This document shows positions 10,048 to 22,600 of a stretch of 64,000 nt of DNA, one piece after another. The notes beneath the pieces are model-generated. The model saw only the letters and a list, made by a program, of their open reading frames with translations. It was not told the origin of the DNA and ran no database searches. Both the position numbers and the translations under genes were made by a program. Numbering within the stretch: the stretch's first letter is position 1; the number at the start of each line of letters is the position of its first letter. The stretch comes from Archilochus colubris (taxonomy: Eukaryota > Chordata > Aves > Apodiformes > Trochilidae), in assembly GCA_023079485.1 (NCBI GenBank), contig CM041085.1, forward strand, positions 94,623,115 to 94,687,114, read 5' to 3'.

Positions 10048-12355
10048 GTGTTAGTTTCTAGTGCAAAAAATTTGAAAAAGCAAAATTTGTGAATAAAATC
10101 TTTTTTCTACTGTCTTCATCATTATTGACTTTTATAGATTTTAAAAAACATTTTGAGGGACTTTAACCTGAAATATTAGACTCACATTTCAATGAAAATT
10201 AAAAATTCAGTGTCAAGAATAGGAAAGTGCAAGTTAGGTAACACTTTATATAATTATTCATAATATAGATCCTTCTCTTTCTAAATTCTTATGGTCTATT
10301 TTTTTCTTAAGCTTTCAGTGCTGGAGGACATTTACAATCTCCCCGTGTGTTTTTGTGGTGCACCCAACTCAGTAAGATTTGACTCTGTCAATCAAAATTA
10401 GTCTAAGCATTTTTCTGTTAAAAATATTAAATAAATATATTCACACATTCTCATTTTTGCTTGATGCCTCACCATTGGCAGAGCAGGAGGCAAGACAAAA
10501 TCATTTTCTCATTCTTTTGTCACTAATCTGATTAACATAAACCCTCATTTTTCATCAGTCCTGTGCATTAGTGTGGTACAGGATGGTTTCGATTTCAAGG
10601 TAAGTATTTACATTATCTTTTCAAAAGGAGGGAGACTGTATCAACAGAACCTCTCAATACAGAGCTTTGAAGTATTCCCTGCAGACTGTGAGAATGTAGA
10701 ATAGTCTCAGGTTTCATGGCAAAATAAATATTGGCTGGAATCCAAGTTAGCTAACTTAGGCACCTCACTTGGCAACTATATTAGCAGACTTTTCATTTTT
10801 GCGATCTACAAGTTACATTACACTATCATCTGGAGTTCTCATACTTTCAGTGAAGAGGGACAGAAAACCTTCAGAAGGCTAATTATTTTCCATATCTTAC
10901 ATGTACTTCAGCATTGGATGAATTTTACTACATAGCACTACCTGTGACTATGGCTTTTCAGTTAAAAATTATTTTAATCTCTGAAAAACACAGATTTTTT
11001 TTTCTCCTACACAACTCAAGCAGCCTCTGAGTCTTAGTCTTATAGAGGCATCTGGAAACAAAAAGAAATAGACACTGTACAGTCATATATTAAAGGGTGA
11101 TACTGACAGAATTTGCATTTCAAACGACAACACCAACAAAAAATGCAGAAAGGGATATAACATCCCCTGTTAGTTGAATGTGACAGGCTATAAAATTCAG
11201 AGAAGGGCAAAAAGTAAGATCAAAAGGTATGGAACAAATTCTGTACAAGGGATGACTATGTAGCAAAGGGCATGTAAGCCTGGAAAAGACTTGTCTGAGG
11301 GTAGATACTTAGATTCTGAGTGGAAAGGTTAGATGCATAGGGCATGTTTGTGTTCAAAAAGAAATGGAATCATTTCATGGAAGAAAAATCACTGAAGTGA
11401 TAATGTATGTGACGACAAAAAATGTGGCTTAGAAAATCCTAAAAATTTGGTTTGCAAATTGTTCAGGCTGGGAGAGGTTTTGGGAAGAATGCTTTGTTCT
11501 CACACTCTTCTCAGGCTATATCAGAAAGGCCACCTTCAAACAGAGGTCCCTCTGCTCAAACATGCTTCAAGTATTCATGTTTTTCCTCTCTAACCTGTGT
11601 GCCTGTGCCAGGACAGACATCTTTTTTCTCTCTAGCAGGGGGCAGCACTGGAAAATATTCACAACAATTATATAGTTTCCCAGCCTGCAAATCAAAAATG
11701 AAGCAACTTTGGCCTGAATTACAAGATCAGTCATTTTGGTTTGAACATTAAAGACAGGCTAGCCTGGGAAAAATATAAACAGCCTTCTTGGCCTGACACA
11801 GCCACACTTTGAGAGAGAGAGATGTCAGCTTGCACTTTTTTTTCTTCTCTTTGAGGAGAGTAATTTGCTACCAAGAGATAGTGACTCTTTCAGGACACTA
11901 TCCCACCAGGGGCACCTGGAGAAGGAAACCATATGCACATGACATTAACTTTTGTGTAGTTTCTGCTCCTGGAGCTGCAAGTGGATATTTTCCAGGAATC
12001 ATCCCTGAGCTTAGCTCATATTTTGGTAGCAAGCCCAAACAGCAAGGAACTTCTGTCATGTGTGCTCATGTCAAGACTGTTTTGTGCAGTCTTGCGCAGT
12101 ACAGAGGAAGTAAAATCTGTCACAATCCATGGTTATACTGTCAGTAGATTGCAGCCTCTGAAGAACATTATCCTTCCTTTTGGGTACAGGACTCCTGGAT
12201 CAGAAACACGGGTACCATTCCAGAGTGCAGACTGAGAACAAAGTAGTATGTACACACTGAGAGGAATAGTGACAAGGTAGCAAAACAAGCTTCTTTATCC
12301 TTTGAGGTGTTGCTATTGTTAATTGTTTAGTAGAAACTATCTCTAAAAATACAAT
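10048..12355. other. Unassigned sequence, with a less AT-rich stretch at 11450-12240
   Basis: No gene is recognised. The first 1.4 kb is ordinary AT-rich DNA. From about 11450 to 12240 the composition is less AT-rich and plus-strand frames of 99, 112 and 84 codons overlap (11452-11751, 11809-12147 and 11981-12235). None shows a familiar domain and I do not recognise a repeat family. This could be an old diverged element or a conserved non-coding stretch. Confidence 0.4.
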
Positions 12356-12690
12356 TGTCATGGTTTAATGCTGGGCTGGCAATTAACCAAGTGACAGATG
12401 CTCTCTATTAATCCCTCTCCCCTCACTGATAAAGAAAGGAGAGAGAATAAGGGAGAGAGACTTATGGGTTGGAAACTAAATTACACAGCTTTAATGAAAC
12501 AGTAATGATAAAAAAGGAAAAAATAAAGTTCTACAAACATACAGGAAAAACAATGCCAGGTTCCTCCCCCCTTTGCACCCAGTAACTCTCATGTCTCCAC
12601 CAAGGCTGGACTCCAGGAGTCAGCAGCAGTCTGGAGCTGGAGGCAGGAACACACAGACTCAGGCTGGCATGGATCAGGACCACAGGCAGA
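12356..12690. mobile_element. LTR fragment of an endogenous retrovirus-like element
   Basis: The left edge reads TGTCATGGTTTAA, a typical start of a family of avian LTRs. It is followed by a CTCTCTATTAATCCCTCTCC stretch and a purine-rich segment like those I know from related bird LTRs. The right part is lost or runs into the CR1 fragment beginning near 12695, so no CA end or target duplication can be defined. It contains no coding sequence. Orientation is not certain. Confidence 0.6.
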
Positions 12691-12694
12691 TGAA

Positions 12695-13345
12695 TGGATG
12701 CCACATCAGTCCCTTCTTAAAAACCTCTAGGGGCAGAGAATCCACCATCTCCCTGGGCAGCTCATTCCAATGCCTGATTACCCTCTCTGTAAAGAATTTC
12801 TTCCTAATATCCAACCTAAACCTCCCCTGGCAGAGCTTAAGTCCATTCCCTCTTGTCTTACTGGTAGCTGCCTGGGAGAAGAGATTGACCCCCCCCCTGG
12901 CTCCAACCTCCTTTCAGGGAGTTGTAGAGAGTGATGAGGTCTCCCTTGAGCCTCCTCTTCTCCAGACTGAACACGCCCAGCTCCCTCAGCCCTTCCTCAC
13001 AGGACTTGTGCTGGATCCCTTCACAGCCTCCTTGCTCTTCTCCGGACCTGCTCCAGCACCTCAATATCCTTCTGGAACTGAGGGACCCAGAACTGGACAC
13101 AGGACTCGAGGTGTGGCCTCACCAGGGCTGAGTACAGGGGAAGAATCACTTCCCTGGACCTGTTGGCCACACTGTTCCTGACACAGACCAGGATGCCATT
13201 GGCCTTCTTGGCCACCTGGGAACACTGCTGGCTCATGTTCAGCTTCCTGTCGACCCAAAATCCCAGGCCCCTTTCTGTGTGGCTGCTCTCCAGCCACCCT
13301 GTGCCCAGACAGTAGTGCTGCATGGGGTTGCTCTGGCCAAAAAGC
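12695..13345 (-). mobile_element. CR1 LINE, ORF2 C-terminal segment without its 3' tip
   Basis: The minus strand carries the ORF2 C-terminal coding region. The frame at 13021-13323 reads [20 protein letters not shown] and is followed in other frames by [20 protein letters not shown]. The usual CR1 3'UTR tip is absent at the left edge, where an LTR fragment begins at once. This suggests a deletion or rearrangement joined the two. Weak CR1-like sequence may continue to about 13400 on the right. Confidence 0.9.
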
Positions 13346-14069
13346 TCTAGTTTAAAACCTTCTCCATGAGTCCCACTAACCCCTAGTCAAGAATGCTTTT
13401 CTTACGTTTTGTATTTTCTTATTTCTTGCATTTCTATATTATGCAATACAATGTTATTAGGTATGCATGACTTTTAGTGGCTATAGAATAATATATAATA
13501 TCAATAGTTCTGAATAAAATCATCACAGAGTATGTCAATGTGGATAAAAAAAGAAGTTAAAAAACCCAAGCAAAGAAGCACAAAACCCCACAAAGGTAAA
13601 TATGTAAAAGTCAGTGAATTTAATGAGGTCATTCACAGTAAACATTTTTAGCAATACACTAGTTTTCTTAACTCAATCATTGCAGCAGACAGTGAATATG
13701 AAATTAATACTGTGCACACTCCTCATCAATTTGTGGATTTGATACTGTTAACAGAAGCCAAACAGATTAGTATATGCTGTTTTTCAGACACAACTAGATT
13801 AAACATAGTTTCACACATGCATAGGATGTGTATGCGACATGCATTGAAGTGTTTTGCTTGGCTTTGTGAAGAGTAATAAAGTAATGAATATTGTCTTTTG
13901 TATTGTTCAATGATACCTTTGCTTTGTACTTTGAAAATAAGCTCTTCATGAACGGTTTATTTGCTCCTTTTTGTTTTTTGGGGTGGGGAAGTTTCTTCCT
14001 TTTTAATGTACATTAGGTTAGTGATCCAACAGAACCTGTAGACACAGTGTCTGAAAGTGGCTGTAGGTA

Positions 14070-14137
14070 ATTTTCTTTTTGTTGGGTTTTTTTTTTTTGG
14101 GTCCTTTCTTTTCTTTTTCTCTTTTTTTTTTTTTTCT
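14070..14137. repeat. T-rich pyrimidine tract
   Basis: The stretch is nearly all thymine and cytosine, with two long T runs interrupted by a few G bases. It is simple low-complexity sequence and I infer no function from it. Confidence 0.85.
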
Positions 14138-15479
14138 GCTCTGTATTTTTTAAACACTGAACAATGTTACAGACTAATAACTTATGGCAGTCAGCTAATG
14201 AGGCGAAACTTCACCAAGATAGAAGGCACACACAATGGAAATGTGTGAAAAATCGAAATGACAAGGTTGTTAAGGTAACTCTATCTTGCTTATGTATTTA
14301 GGGAGCTTATTATGATGCATTGAAATGAAAACTTAATAAACATACCTAGTCATTATGAAGAAGAAGAAAGAAAACAGACATCTTATTTATTAACTGCAAG
14401 ATACACAGATTAGCTGTTACTGTGTTGTAATGGAAATGAAGCAAGTGACAAACAGTACCCAGCTGCCCCATATGACTAGCCCACACCAATATAGAACATC
14501 AAAAAGTAATTTTAGGAAGTTGCTTTTTCACATTAACTTTGTAAAAGCAGCTGACTTCATGATTTTGTAACTGATAATTTAAATGAAAATGTTCTGTCTA
14601 CTGAGAGCATGGAAAGAATGATAACAAGGCTTTGCAGTTACGGTCATGATGCACTTTTAGTGAACTTTTTTCTTACTTAAATACATAGGTTCGTGTTTGC
14701 ACATATTTGTAAAACCTCAGACACCAAGGAAACTGGATAAGAAGAGCTGTTCTTTGCCCTATCATACCACTGTTTATTGAATTATTGTCTGTGATTCACC
14801 AGTAGTCATACATGCTTCTTTTCTTGCTGAAGTAATAATAATTTTGGAATAACACTGTGTATTAGGACCACAGTTACTCTGGTTTGTTCTGTGCTCTTCA
14901 GTCTTTAGCTTTCTTAAACTCACTGTTCATAGAATTTCAGAAAGGCAAAGTAAGTGGGTCATCCACAAGTGCTTTCAAGGTTGGAATGTTCACTGGTGGT
15001 AGTTAATGAGAAAGCTGAGGTGGATCCACAAACAGTGATGAATCTCTGATACAATACAAAATAAAGGCATAGTTGAGAGACTACAAGAAAAGGACATGAG
15101 TATGTTTCTTCACATGCCACTATCAGACTGTTAGTTAAACAACTAAAACAAATCAAATAAAAATATTGCAGAACATGTTATGTTTCAACTTAGAAGCCAA
15201 TTTTATAATATGAATGATGCTACTGGTACTAGATAGATGGTAGCCCCTGAGGACAGCGGAAGTGAGAATGCCAGCAGCACCAGTTTAAGAAAGATTTCAT
15301 TACTGCTCCCCTGAATTTGGCATCTGATCTGGCAGTTAAATCCAGCATATAATACTTGTCAAGCATGACAGTTCTTCCTACACAGATTTCAGATGGCAAT
15401 ATATTATGGAACTGAACTAAAAATACTTGCTTATGTACTGATAGAATCTTAATTTTTGGTAGCACAGTAAGCTCTCAAC

Positions 15480-15500
15480 TGGTAATGTATTACATTACCA
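15480..15500. repeat. Short hairpin followed by a direct repeat of one arm
   Basis: TGGTAATGTA and TACATTACCA are perfect inverted arms around a single central T. CTGGTAATGTAT is repeated directly at once downstream, at 15501-15512. Small inverted repeats of this size are expected by chance in AT-rich DNA, and I attach no function to it. Confidence 0.6.
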
Positions 15501-15858
15501 CTGGTAATGTATGAGATACAACATTCACGATTTTGCTTATCTGTGTAGTCCAAGAACCTGGAGCATGTACCAGCCAGTTTGAAAATTTACAATCAAATAC
15601 TAAGACAACTGGAAATATTTGCTTTTACCATAATACTACTGAAAAATGATAGAGATCTCCATATTGCATAGCTTCTTTTCTTTTTTTGTGGACAGTTTTT
15701 TAAGGGCAAAAAAGAAAAAGGTGATTAACTGATTGGCCTAGGCACTAAACCAGAACACTTTACATGTATTCTTAGTACCATTTGTATCTTTAATAAAGTA
15801 TTCACAAGAACTGGAAAACTTCCTGTCTTGGCAAAGCTGCTAGCAATTAAATATTGTT

Positions 15859-16272
15859 CTAAGGTGAGATAGTGTACTTCAGAACTAATTCGAAGCTGGG
15901 CACAGTTCTCTTAATGCATCCCAGCATACCATTGGCCATCTTGGCCACAAAGGCACATTGCTGGCTTATTGTTAACTTGCTGTCGAACAGGACTTCAAGG
16001 TCCTTCTCTACAGAGCTGCCCTCCAGCAAGTCGACTCCTAACCTGTACTGGTTGATGGGGTTATTTCTCCTTACGTGCAGGGCCCTGCACTTGTCTTTGT
16101 TGAACCTCATGGGTTTCTTCTCTTCCCAATACTCCAGCCTGTCCAGGTCTTGTTGAATGGCAGCACAGGCTTCTGGTCTATCAGCCACTCCTTCCAATTT
16201 TGTATCATCAGCAAACTTGAGGAAGGTGCACTCTGTCCCTTCATCCAGGTCACTGATGAACATGTTGTACAA
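15859..16272 (-). pseudogene. CR1 ORF2 reverse-transcriptase fragment with FADD box
   Basis: A 137-codon minus-strand frame, whose last codons run past the CR1 edge at about 15890 into flanking DNA. It encodes part of the RT palm and the following thumb-like region. FADD, the metal-binding catalytic box of this RT family, is intact at about 16202-16215. It is followed by DLDRLEYW, a degenerate FNKDKCRALHV segment, and SSVEKDLEVLF. The upstream RT motifs are in other frames on the far side of the LTR insertion, so this is a fragment and cannot make an enzyme. Confidence 0.8.
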
Positions 16273-16463
16273 AACTGGGGAACACCACTAGCTACAGGAC
16301 TCCAACTGGACTCTGCTCTGCTGATCACAACCCTCTAAGCTCTGTCATTCAGTTGGTTCTCAATCCACCCCACTGTCCACTCATCTAACACACGCTTCAT
16401 AAGCTTACCTATAAGGATGTTATGGGAGATAGCATCAAAAACCTTGCTGGAGTCAAGGTTGAC

Positions 16464-16683
16464 TGTAGCAGGAAGAGCCTTTCTTGTTCCTGAGGCTCAA
16501 CGAGCTGCTAGTCTCTTCATTGCCTCACACCAGAATGAGCTTCTCTCTATGGGTGTGTGTCCCACCTTTATTGGCCCCCTGGGAAGCACATGCCCAATAG
16601 GGGGCCTGTCCTAATCAGGCACAGGTGGACTCACACCCACTCATTGGCAACTCGAGGCACCTGGTTTGTCTTGTTTCTCTACA
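16464..16683 (-). mobile_element. Solo LTR of an endogenous retrovirus, inserted in CR1
   Basis: A 220-bp element has perfect 5-bp inverted ends, TGTAG at 16464 and CTACA at 16683. It is flanked by a perfect 6-bp target duplication GTTGAC (16458-16463 and 16684-16689). On the minus strand it carries AATAAA (plus-strand TTTATT at 16567-16572) at a mid-element position, as expected of an LTR polyadenylation signal, and it starts TG and ends CA. No internal retroviral genes are present, so it is a solo LTR left after recombination. A 6-bp duplication is typical of class II (alpha/beta-like) elements; the class is an inference. Confidence 0.88.
16567..16572 (-). promoter_or_regulatory. LTR polyadenylation signal AATAAA
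   Basis: The minus strand reads CCAATAAAGG here. It lies about halfway along the 220-bp LTR, where the 3' end of R would be set. It is the main reason for placing the LTR on the minus strand. Confidence 0.6.
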
Positions 16684-17268
16684 GTTGACAGAATCCCCTG
16701 CCTTCCCTCATCTATCCAGCCAGTCATGCCATCACAGAAGGTTATCAGATTGGTCAGTTGTGATTTCCCCTTGATGAATCCATGTTTACTACTCCTGCTG
16801 ACCTTCTTTTCCTTAGACATTCATCCAGAATGAGCTTTTCCATCACCTTTCCATGGATGGATGTGAGGCTGAATGGACTTTAGTTTCCTGGGCCCTTTTA
16901 AAGAATGAAGTGCCATTGATTTTTCTCCAGTCCTCAGGCACCTTTCCTGTTCTCTATGACTTTTCAAAGATGATGGAGAGTGGCTTAGCAATAACACCTG
17001 CCAGCTCCTTCAGAACTCACATGTGCACTGCATTGAAGCATATGGTTTTGTGAGTGTCCATTTTGTCCAAATGTTCTCTAACTCAATCCTCAACCAAAGG
17101 AAAGTATTCCTTTCCCCAGATTTCCTCTCATGTTTCCAGAGTCTGGGATACCCAAGAGCCAGTCTTAGCAGTAAAGACAGAAGCAAAGAAGGCATTCAAG
17201 AACTCAGCCTTCTCTGCATTGTCTATCATGAGGGCACGCTCTTCATTTTCCCTGCTCTTAAAAAAATG

Positions 17269-19189
17269 AGATAGATAACTTTCATAGCTATTTGCATCAA
17301 ATACTGGTTTCTACAGAAGACTTGGGTGGTGGTAAGCCAAGCTAGACAATGTTATTATATTTCTGCAAAGACTTGCAGAATTTTGATAGCATCATTTTTT
17401 GTCATTCCACAGTCAATACACAATCACTCTTCTCTTTTCTGATTCTATGCTTTTTGATAGGTGTCACTTGTCAGGGTTATGCATTTCTGTTATGTTAATG
17501 AATGGAGAAAGCTCATACAATTTTAAAATATCTTACTGAAAAACTCAAAAGGCAAAACTAAACTAGAAATAGTTGTACATCCCAAATTAAGTTTTAAAAA
17601 GGTTTGCTACAAAGAAACAATATTAAATTCAAACTATATATAGCAAATTTATTTCACAGCTTAGCTGGTGATCAAAGGTAATGAAATGTGAGATTTCCAT
17701 AGAATACAAAAATCAGACTACAGACATAAGCAAACTTTGAGAAGATGTCTTTGTAGTGTCTTATCTAAAATGCTACTACTCAAGCAATTCAGCAGTATAA
17801 TACCAAATTATTGATTATATAGATAATGTAAATGCAATTACACAGTTATGACTTGCTTTTATAGAAACAGGTAAGGAACATAAAGTCATCAAGATGAAAT
17901 CAATATTTTCAGAAATTTTCATACATTGCATAGAAAAGGTATATGAATATTTTCTACTTCCGCTGACCAGTAAACATAACCTGGCAAAATGTCAGTAAGT
18001 ATTTCTTTCAAAAATGCAGACTGCTGTCACTGAAAAATGCTTTAGGCAAAGAACTTAACAAACTGCATAGTATTCTACACATGTAATTATTTTATGGTAA
18101 CACCCACTGAGGAGAATTGTTTCTTAGTAGCAAATTTATTTTACAATCATAGAAATATTAAAAAGCAAGCAAAATTGGGCAATTAAAAATCTGAACACTT
18201 GTGCACTTGTTTTTTGGGTTGGTTTACTGTGATAAAAGGATGACAAAGGTATAATAATGCACTGTAAAACCTACACTATATTTTAAGATCAAATGATCTA
18301 CCTTAACTATCTGTTTATTACTCTGTAGAGGTCTAGCAATAACACATATCTGCATACTGGATTAAAGGAATTAATTTTAATGGTTAAACAATTGTTATGC
18401 AATGCTTTTGCTGTTCACATATTAACAGTATAAAAATTGAATATTGTCTTATTAATTAATTCACTCCCAAGGTGGAAGATTAGATATAGTTTAATTTTGT
18501 TTGTATTTATAACTAAATAAAATTAAATTAACAATTAAATGAAGACTTTTTTAGTTTTCTTCTGATTATTGCAATTGTGGAAGACCTTTAAAGTTTCCAA
18601 AGCAGTTTCTATTATTTGGAAACAATAAAACATTGAAAAGATAGGATTTAATTACTACAGAGAAAGAAGAATGGAGGAGCCAAACAATGCAAAAAGGAAA
18701 TTGCATGAACTCAACAGATGTATGTATAAAAGTGAAAGATAAATTAAAACCAGATGCAAACTGCAGGCAGCTCACAAGAAATATGTGTGATAAACAGTAG
18801 AAGGCAGGGAAACAAAACAAAACAAAACAATACATGGAAACTGTAAATGTTCAGTAGTGACCACCTAGTTTAGTGGAGAGAAGTTCAAATGACGTTGACA
18901 TCCCACAGCACACAAACTCCACAATCAAGCACCAACAGCTATGTGAGCGTTTGGAATATTTTGTTCTCTTTGAATGGTAGATTCAGGAACATGATTCAGC
19001 AGAGGAAAAAATGGAAAATTTTATGAGGAATTAGATAAAAAATTAAAATCATGAGCTCATACAATAGTTCCAAAAACATGATCCAAAATCACAAGTTTTT
19101 TCTTAAAGAAAATGGAAATACAGCCTCCCCAAGTGCATGCACTTCGACAGTAAATTAGTACTTCTCTCTGTTTTCCAGTTTTTTTCCAG
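17269..19189. other. Unassigned AT-rich sequence
   Basis: No gene or interspersed repeat is recognised. It contains an (AAAAC)n-like run at 18811-18830. The minus-strand 89-codon frame at 18566-18835 has a hydrophobic appearance caused by T-rich sequence and no known motif. Confidence 0.5.
18811..18830. repeat. (AAAAC)n short tandem repeat
   Basis: Four tandem AAAAC-type units make a simple pentanucleotide repeat with no sign of a parent element next to it. Confidence 0.8.
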
Positions 19190-19600
19190 TACAGAGGAGG
19201 CTGAACACCTTTCCTATGAAGAAAGACTGAGACACTTGGGGCTGTTCAGCTTGGAGAAGAAATGGCCCTGAAGAGACCTTAAAGCAGCCTTCCAGTACCT
19301 ACAGAAAAGCTGGGATGGGATTTTTTTACAAGGATGAGGATGAGGAGTAGTGGTTTAAGCAGAAAGAGGTTAGATTTAGATTAGATACTAAGAAGAACGC
19401 ATTTACTGTGAGGGTGGTGAGACACTGGAACAGGTTGCCCAGAAGAGTTGTGGATGTCCCATCCCTGGAAGTGCCAAAACTAGGCTGAATGGGGCTTTTA
19501 ACAAGATCTAGTGGAAGGTGTTCATGTCCTGTGGCAGAAGAACTAGATGATATTTAAGGTTCCTTTCAACCCAAACCTTTCTGATTATATGGTTGTATGG
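19190..19600 (+). mobile_element. CR1 LINE 3' end
   Basis: This plus-strand CR1 copy covers the ORF2 C-terminus and 3'UTR. Recognisable nucleotide segments are GGGGCTGTTCAGCTTGGAGA, GGAACAGGTTGCCCAGA and TAGTGGAAGGTGTTCATG. The reading frame is broken. The 3' end is diverged (CTGATTATATGG) and lacks a clear octamer tail. A TTTG/TTGG-rich run follows at about 19610-19645. Confidence 0.9.
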
Positions 19601-22600
19601 CTCATGGGTTTTTATTGTTTGTTTGGTTGGTTGGTTTGTTTTTTAGGTTGCTTATCTGTGTATCGCATCTGAGATCTAAAATAGTAACACATTGACCACT
19701 AAAGTACACTTTTATAAATAGACAATGAAAACACAGTAAGAATCATGTCTGAAGTTCCCATGGAATCTGTGTGCCAAAATTGGAAAATTTTTCTTACAGG
19801 AGCTGGATTGACATAAGCATTTTATATACTCAAAGCACATCTTCCTCTGATTTCAGATGTATCTCTTGAGTGCTCAACACTTCCACTGGTCAGAATCCAA
19901 AGTGTAAAGCCAAATACCCTGAAAATGAAATCCATATAATTAGTGACCAGAAACAAAATGTTTCCATTAAGCAGCTTGGTTGATACCAGCCATGATCTGA
20001 TGGAGAAAAACAAGCACTGAGCTTAATCCCACATGCAACCTTCCACCACTATAAAAATTCACTCCCCCTCTCTTTTTTTTTCATGGTTTCGTCTTCATTC
20101 AAACTCCCATTCAAATGCCTGTGATAAATGGACTCCTACAGACACATATATGCTGCAATACTTTTTTTAACTCTTAAAATCCCTCCATTCATCAGTGCTA
20201 GCATGACTTTTGTCTCAAATATTTTTTCTCTGCAACTTTATTTCCATTTTCTTCTGTAGTTTGTCCATAATGTCTTGTCCAGAATATTCTCAACTAGTCA
20301 GCCCCTGTGACTATGGTTAGGACGAAATCCATCTTTTGGTTTTCAAGGTGAATGACATGGCTTATACTGTGTCTGCATAGAAAAACTCTGTTGCAGACAG
20401 AGGGATTTTGTCCATCCTGCTTGTTGGGAGCAATCAAAAGTTTGTACTACTTCCCCAAACCTGTCTAGGAGCATAACAAGCCATACTGTGTCAGGAAGTA
20501 TTCAGGATTAAAAAGTGTGTAACAGTGATCAGAGTCTGCCTTGGCTCTGTCTGGTTTACATAGACATATTCCAGTTGCCATCATATTTTTCATTCTGATC
20601 TCCTTTTCCCTTATGCCTTATTATCCTCTGACCACTTTCTTATTCTCAAACATTGACGAAGGATTTTTTTTTCTTTTTTTATCTTGCCCTTTCAGTTCTT
20701 GTTCCCCCTCTTCACAGATCCCTAGTCCTTTCAACTATTTGCTGTTTTTTGTCTCCAACTGCACTGCCAATCATAACTGACAATCAGTGAATGACACTAC
20801 CAAGCATTTTTGATGAGTTCATTGTCTAATACCAGGGAAATCTCATAGGATCTGCTCTTTGATCAGTGCTAGTTCTCCTGAAATCTTGTTGAAGTTAGAT
20901 CTGTCTTTCTACACATATTCATCTGCCCATCACTCTCCTTGTCCCTTTAGACTCAGTCTTCCAAAGCTTCTCAAGTAATCTGCATCTTCTTTTGATTAAT
21001 ATTAATCTTCTTTCACATCTTCTTTAGCCATTTTCCATTTTTTTTCCAATAACCAGCCCAATGCCAGTCAGTTTTCCTTTCAAGTCCCATGCCCAGGTCT
21101 CCACTTATTCTCTGCATAAATTCACATTAATTCTAATTCCAGAGCATGGAAAACAACAGCAGGGGTGAGAGGCAGAGAATGCAGGACTTCCCTTTCAGTG
21201 AAAATCCATACTTAAGTTGGTTTAAGATGATTCTCTGAATTCAACTTGAGAAGTTTAATTTGCTTTCAGAGGATGATGAAGCTGAATAACATTGTCTTTT
21301 CTTTACCTCTTCCTGCTCTGCACTCTAATATCAAAGGCTTTGAAGCCTTAGCAAAACAACTTTTCATCACATTTCTGAATCAAATATGGTGACATGTTTC
21401 GGGATCTATTACTACCTATAGCAGTCAGGCAAAGTTAGTTTGGTAATAAAATTTGAAAAAGTGTAGTTTTCAGTATCTCTGCATCCTTTTTAATATGCTT
21501 AATATAAGAGTTTAAAATGAGCACATGACTTTCATAAATGTCACTGAAATGCCCTTTTGCAAATCAAAAGTAAGTAACATGAATGAAAAGAGACTCAGAC
21601 CCTTGTAGAGTGGTTATAAAGTGGAGCAGCAATTTGGTAACTGTTTTTCTTAACTGTAATTAGAAAAGCTTTGATACCTCTTCTGTATTTTTCATCCATT
21701 AAGTGAAATGAATATTGTCTAATCAGAATACAGTTCACAGGCTGCTGTATGAGTCTTTTTCCCTTATCTGGAGGACAGTGATATGAAGACCAGCATGAGT
21801 TAATTGGAAATCTAGCCCTTTGTATATTTTGTCGTCTATGATGCTTTATTTATTTCCCTCTAGAGTCTAACATTAGAAAACATTTTATTTTTTTAATGGC
21901 ATGAAAAGAAATATCTGCTGTTTATGTTCCACAGTTGCTAAAAACAAGGCTTGTTAAAGTGGGATCAGATTCCTTACAACATGTTATTTTGTTGCTGCTG
22001 CATGTGCAGAAAAAGAAGTCATTGATGGATCAGACCTGTGAATCTACAGAAAGGTAGGGAAGCAGTGTTTTTAACACAGCATTATAGTTGCAAGCATCTT
22101 TCATTTGTCTTCCCACTTCCCTGAAGTACAGCTGGGAATAGGCTGAGCCTTGTGTTTCAATTTTCACCAGAGAGAATGATGAATTGTGATGATTTAAAAA
22201 AAATTTCTTCATTTCTAACATCCTAAAAAAATTAACAATACGATACCTTAAATTTTCCTGTTTAAAATTTTTTATTTATTTTTCGGGGGATTTAGGCACA
22301 AGTGCCACAATATTTAGGGAAAATTTCCACTATCTGCTGTGGCTAATCTAGGTAGTAACTTAATCTTGTGTTGAATGGTGAGAGAGGAAGTTGATTCTCT
22401 AGAAACTGATTTGTAGAAAGCATTTATGTGATGATGAGTTGTCTGGCTTTTCTGATTTATGGCAGTGCCACTTTGGAGGCCTTTGTGCTCAGTGGTCAAA
22501 GTTGTCACTGAGTTTATTTTTCCAGTGAGCATTCTCTTTATTTGATCTCCAGGCATATTTGTTTAATTTTTTAAACTAAAGGACACATTGCATTTGGTTT

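Larger units (their letters stand above)
13346..15889. other. Unassigned AT-rich sequence with a pyrimidine tract
   Basis: No gene or interspersed repeat is recognised. The notable features are a T-rich pyrimidine tract at 14070-14137 and a short perfect hairpin at 15480-15500. Small reading frames over the tract are low-complexity artefacts. Confidence 0.5.
15890..17268 (-). mobile_element. CR1 LINE, reverse-transcriptase region, split by a solo LTR
   Basis: This is a minus-strand CR1 segment covering much of the ORF2 reverse transcriptase. It lies in two blocks, 16684-17268 (upstream part of the gene) and 15890-16463 (downstream part). A 220-bp LTR at 16464-16683 interrupts it. With the LTR and one 6-bp duplication taken out, the flanks are continuous in the CR1 alignment. 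The 3'UTR is missing. The minus-strand frame at 15859-16272 preserves the palm motif FADDTKLE; the rest is frameshifted. Confidence 0.92.

Noticed and set aside
12573..13181. 202-codon plus-strand frame
   Set aside because: It reads the antisense strand of a CR1 ORF2 segment. The sense-strand CR1 protein pieces explain the openness.
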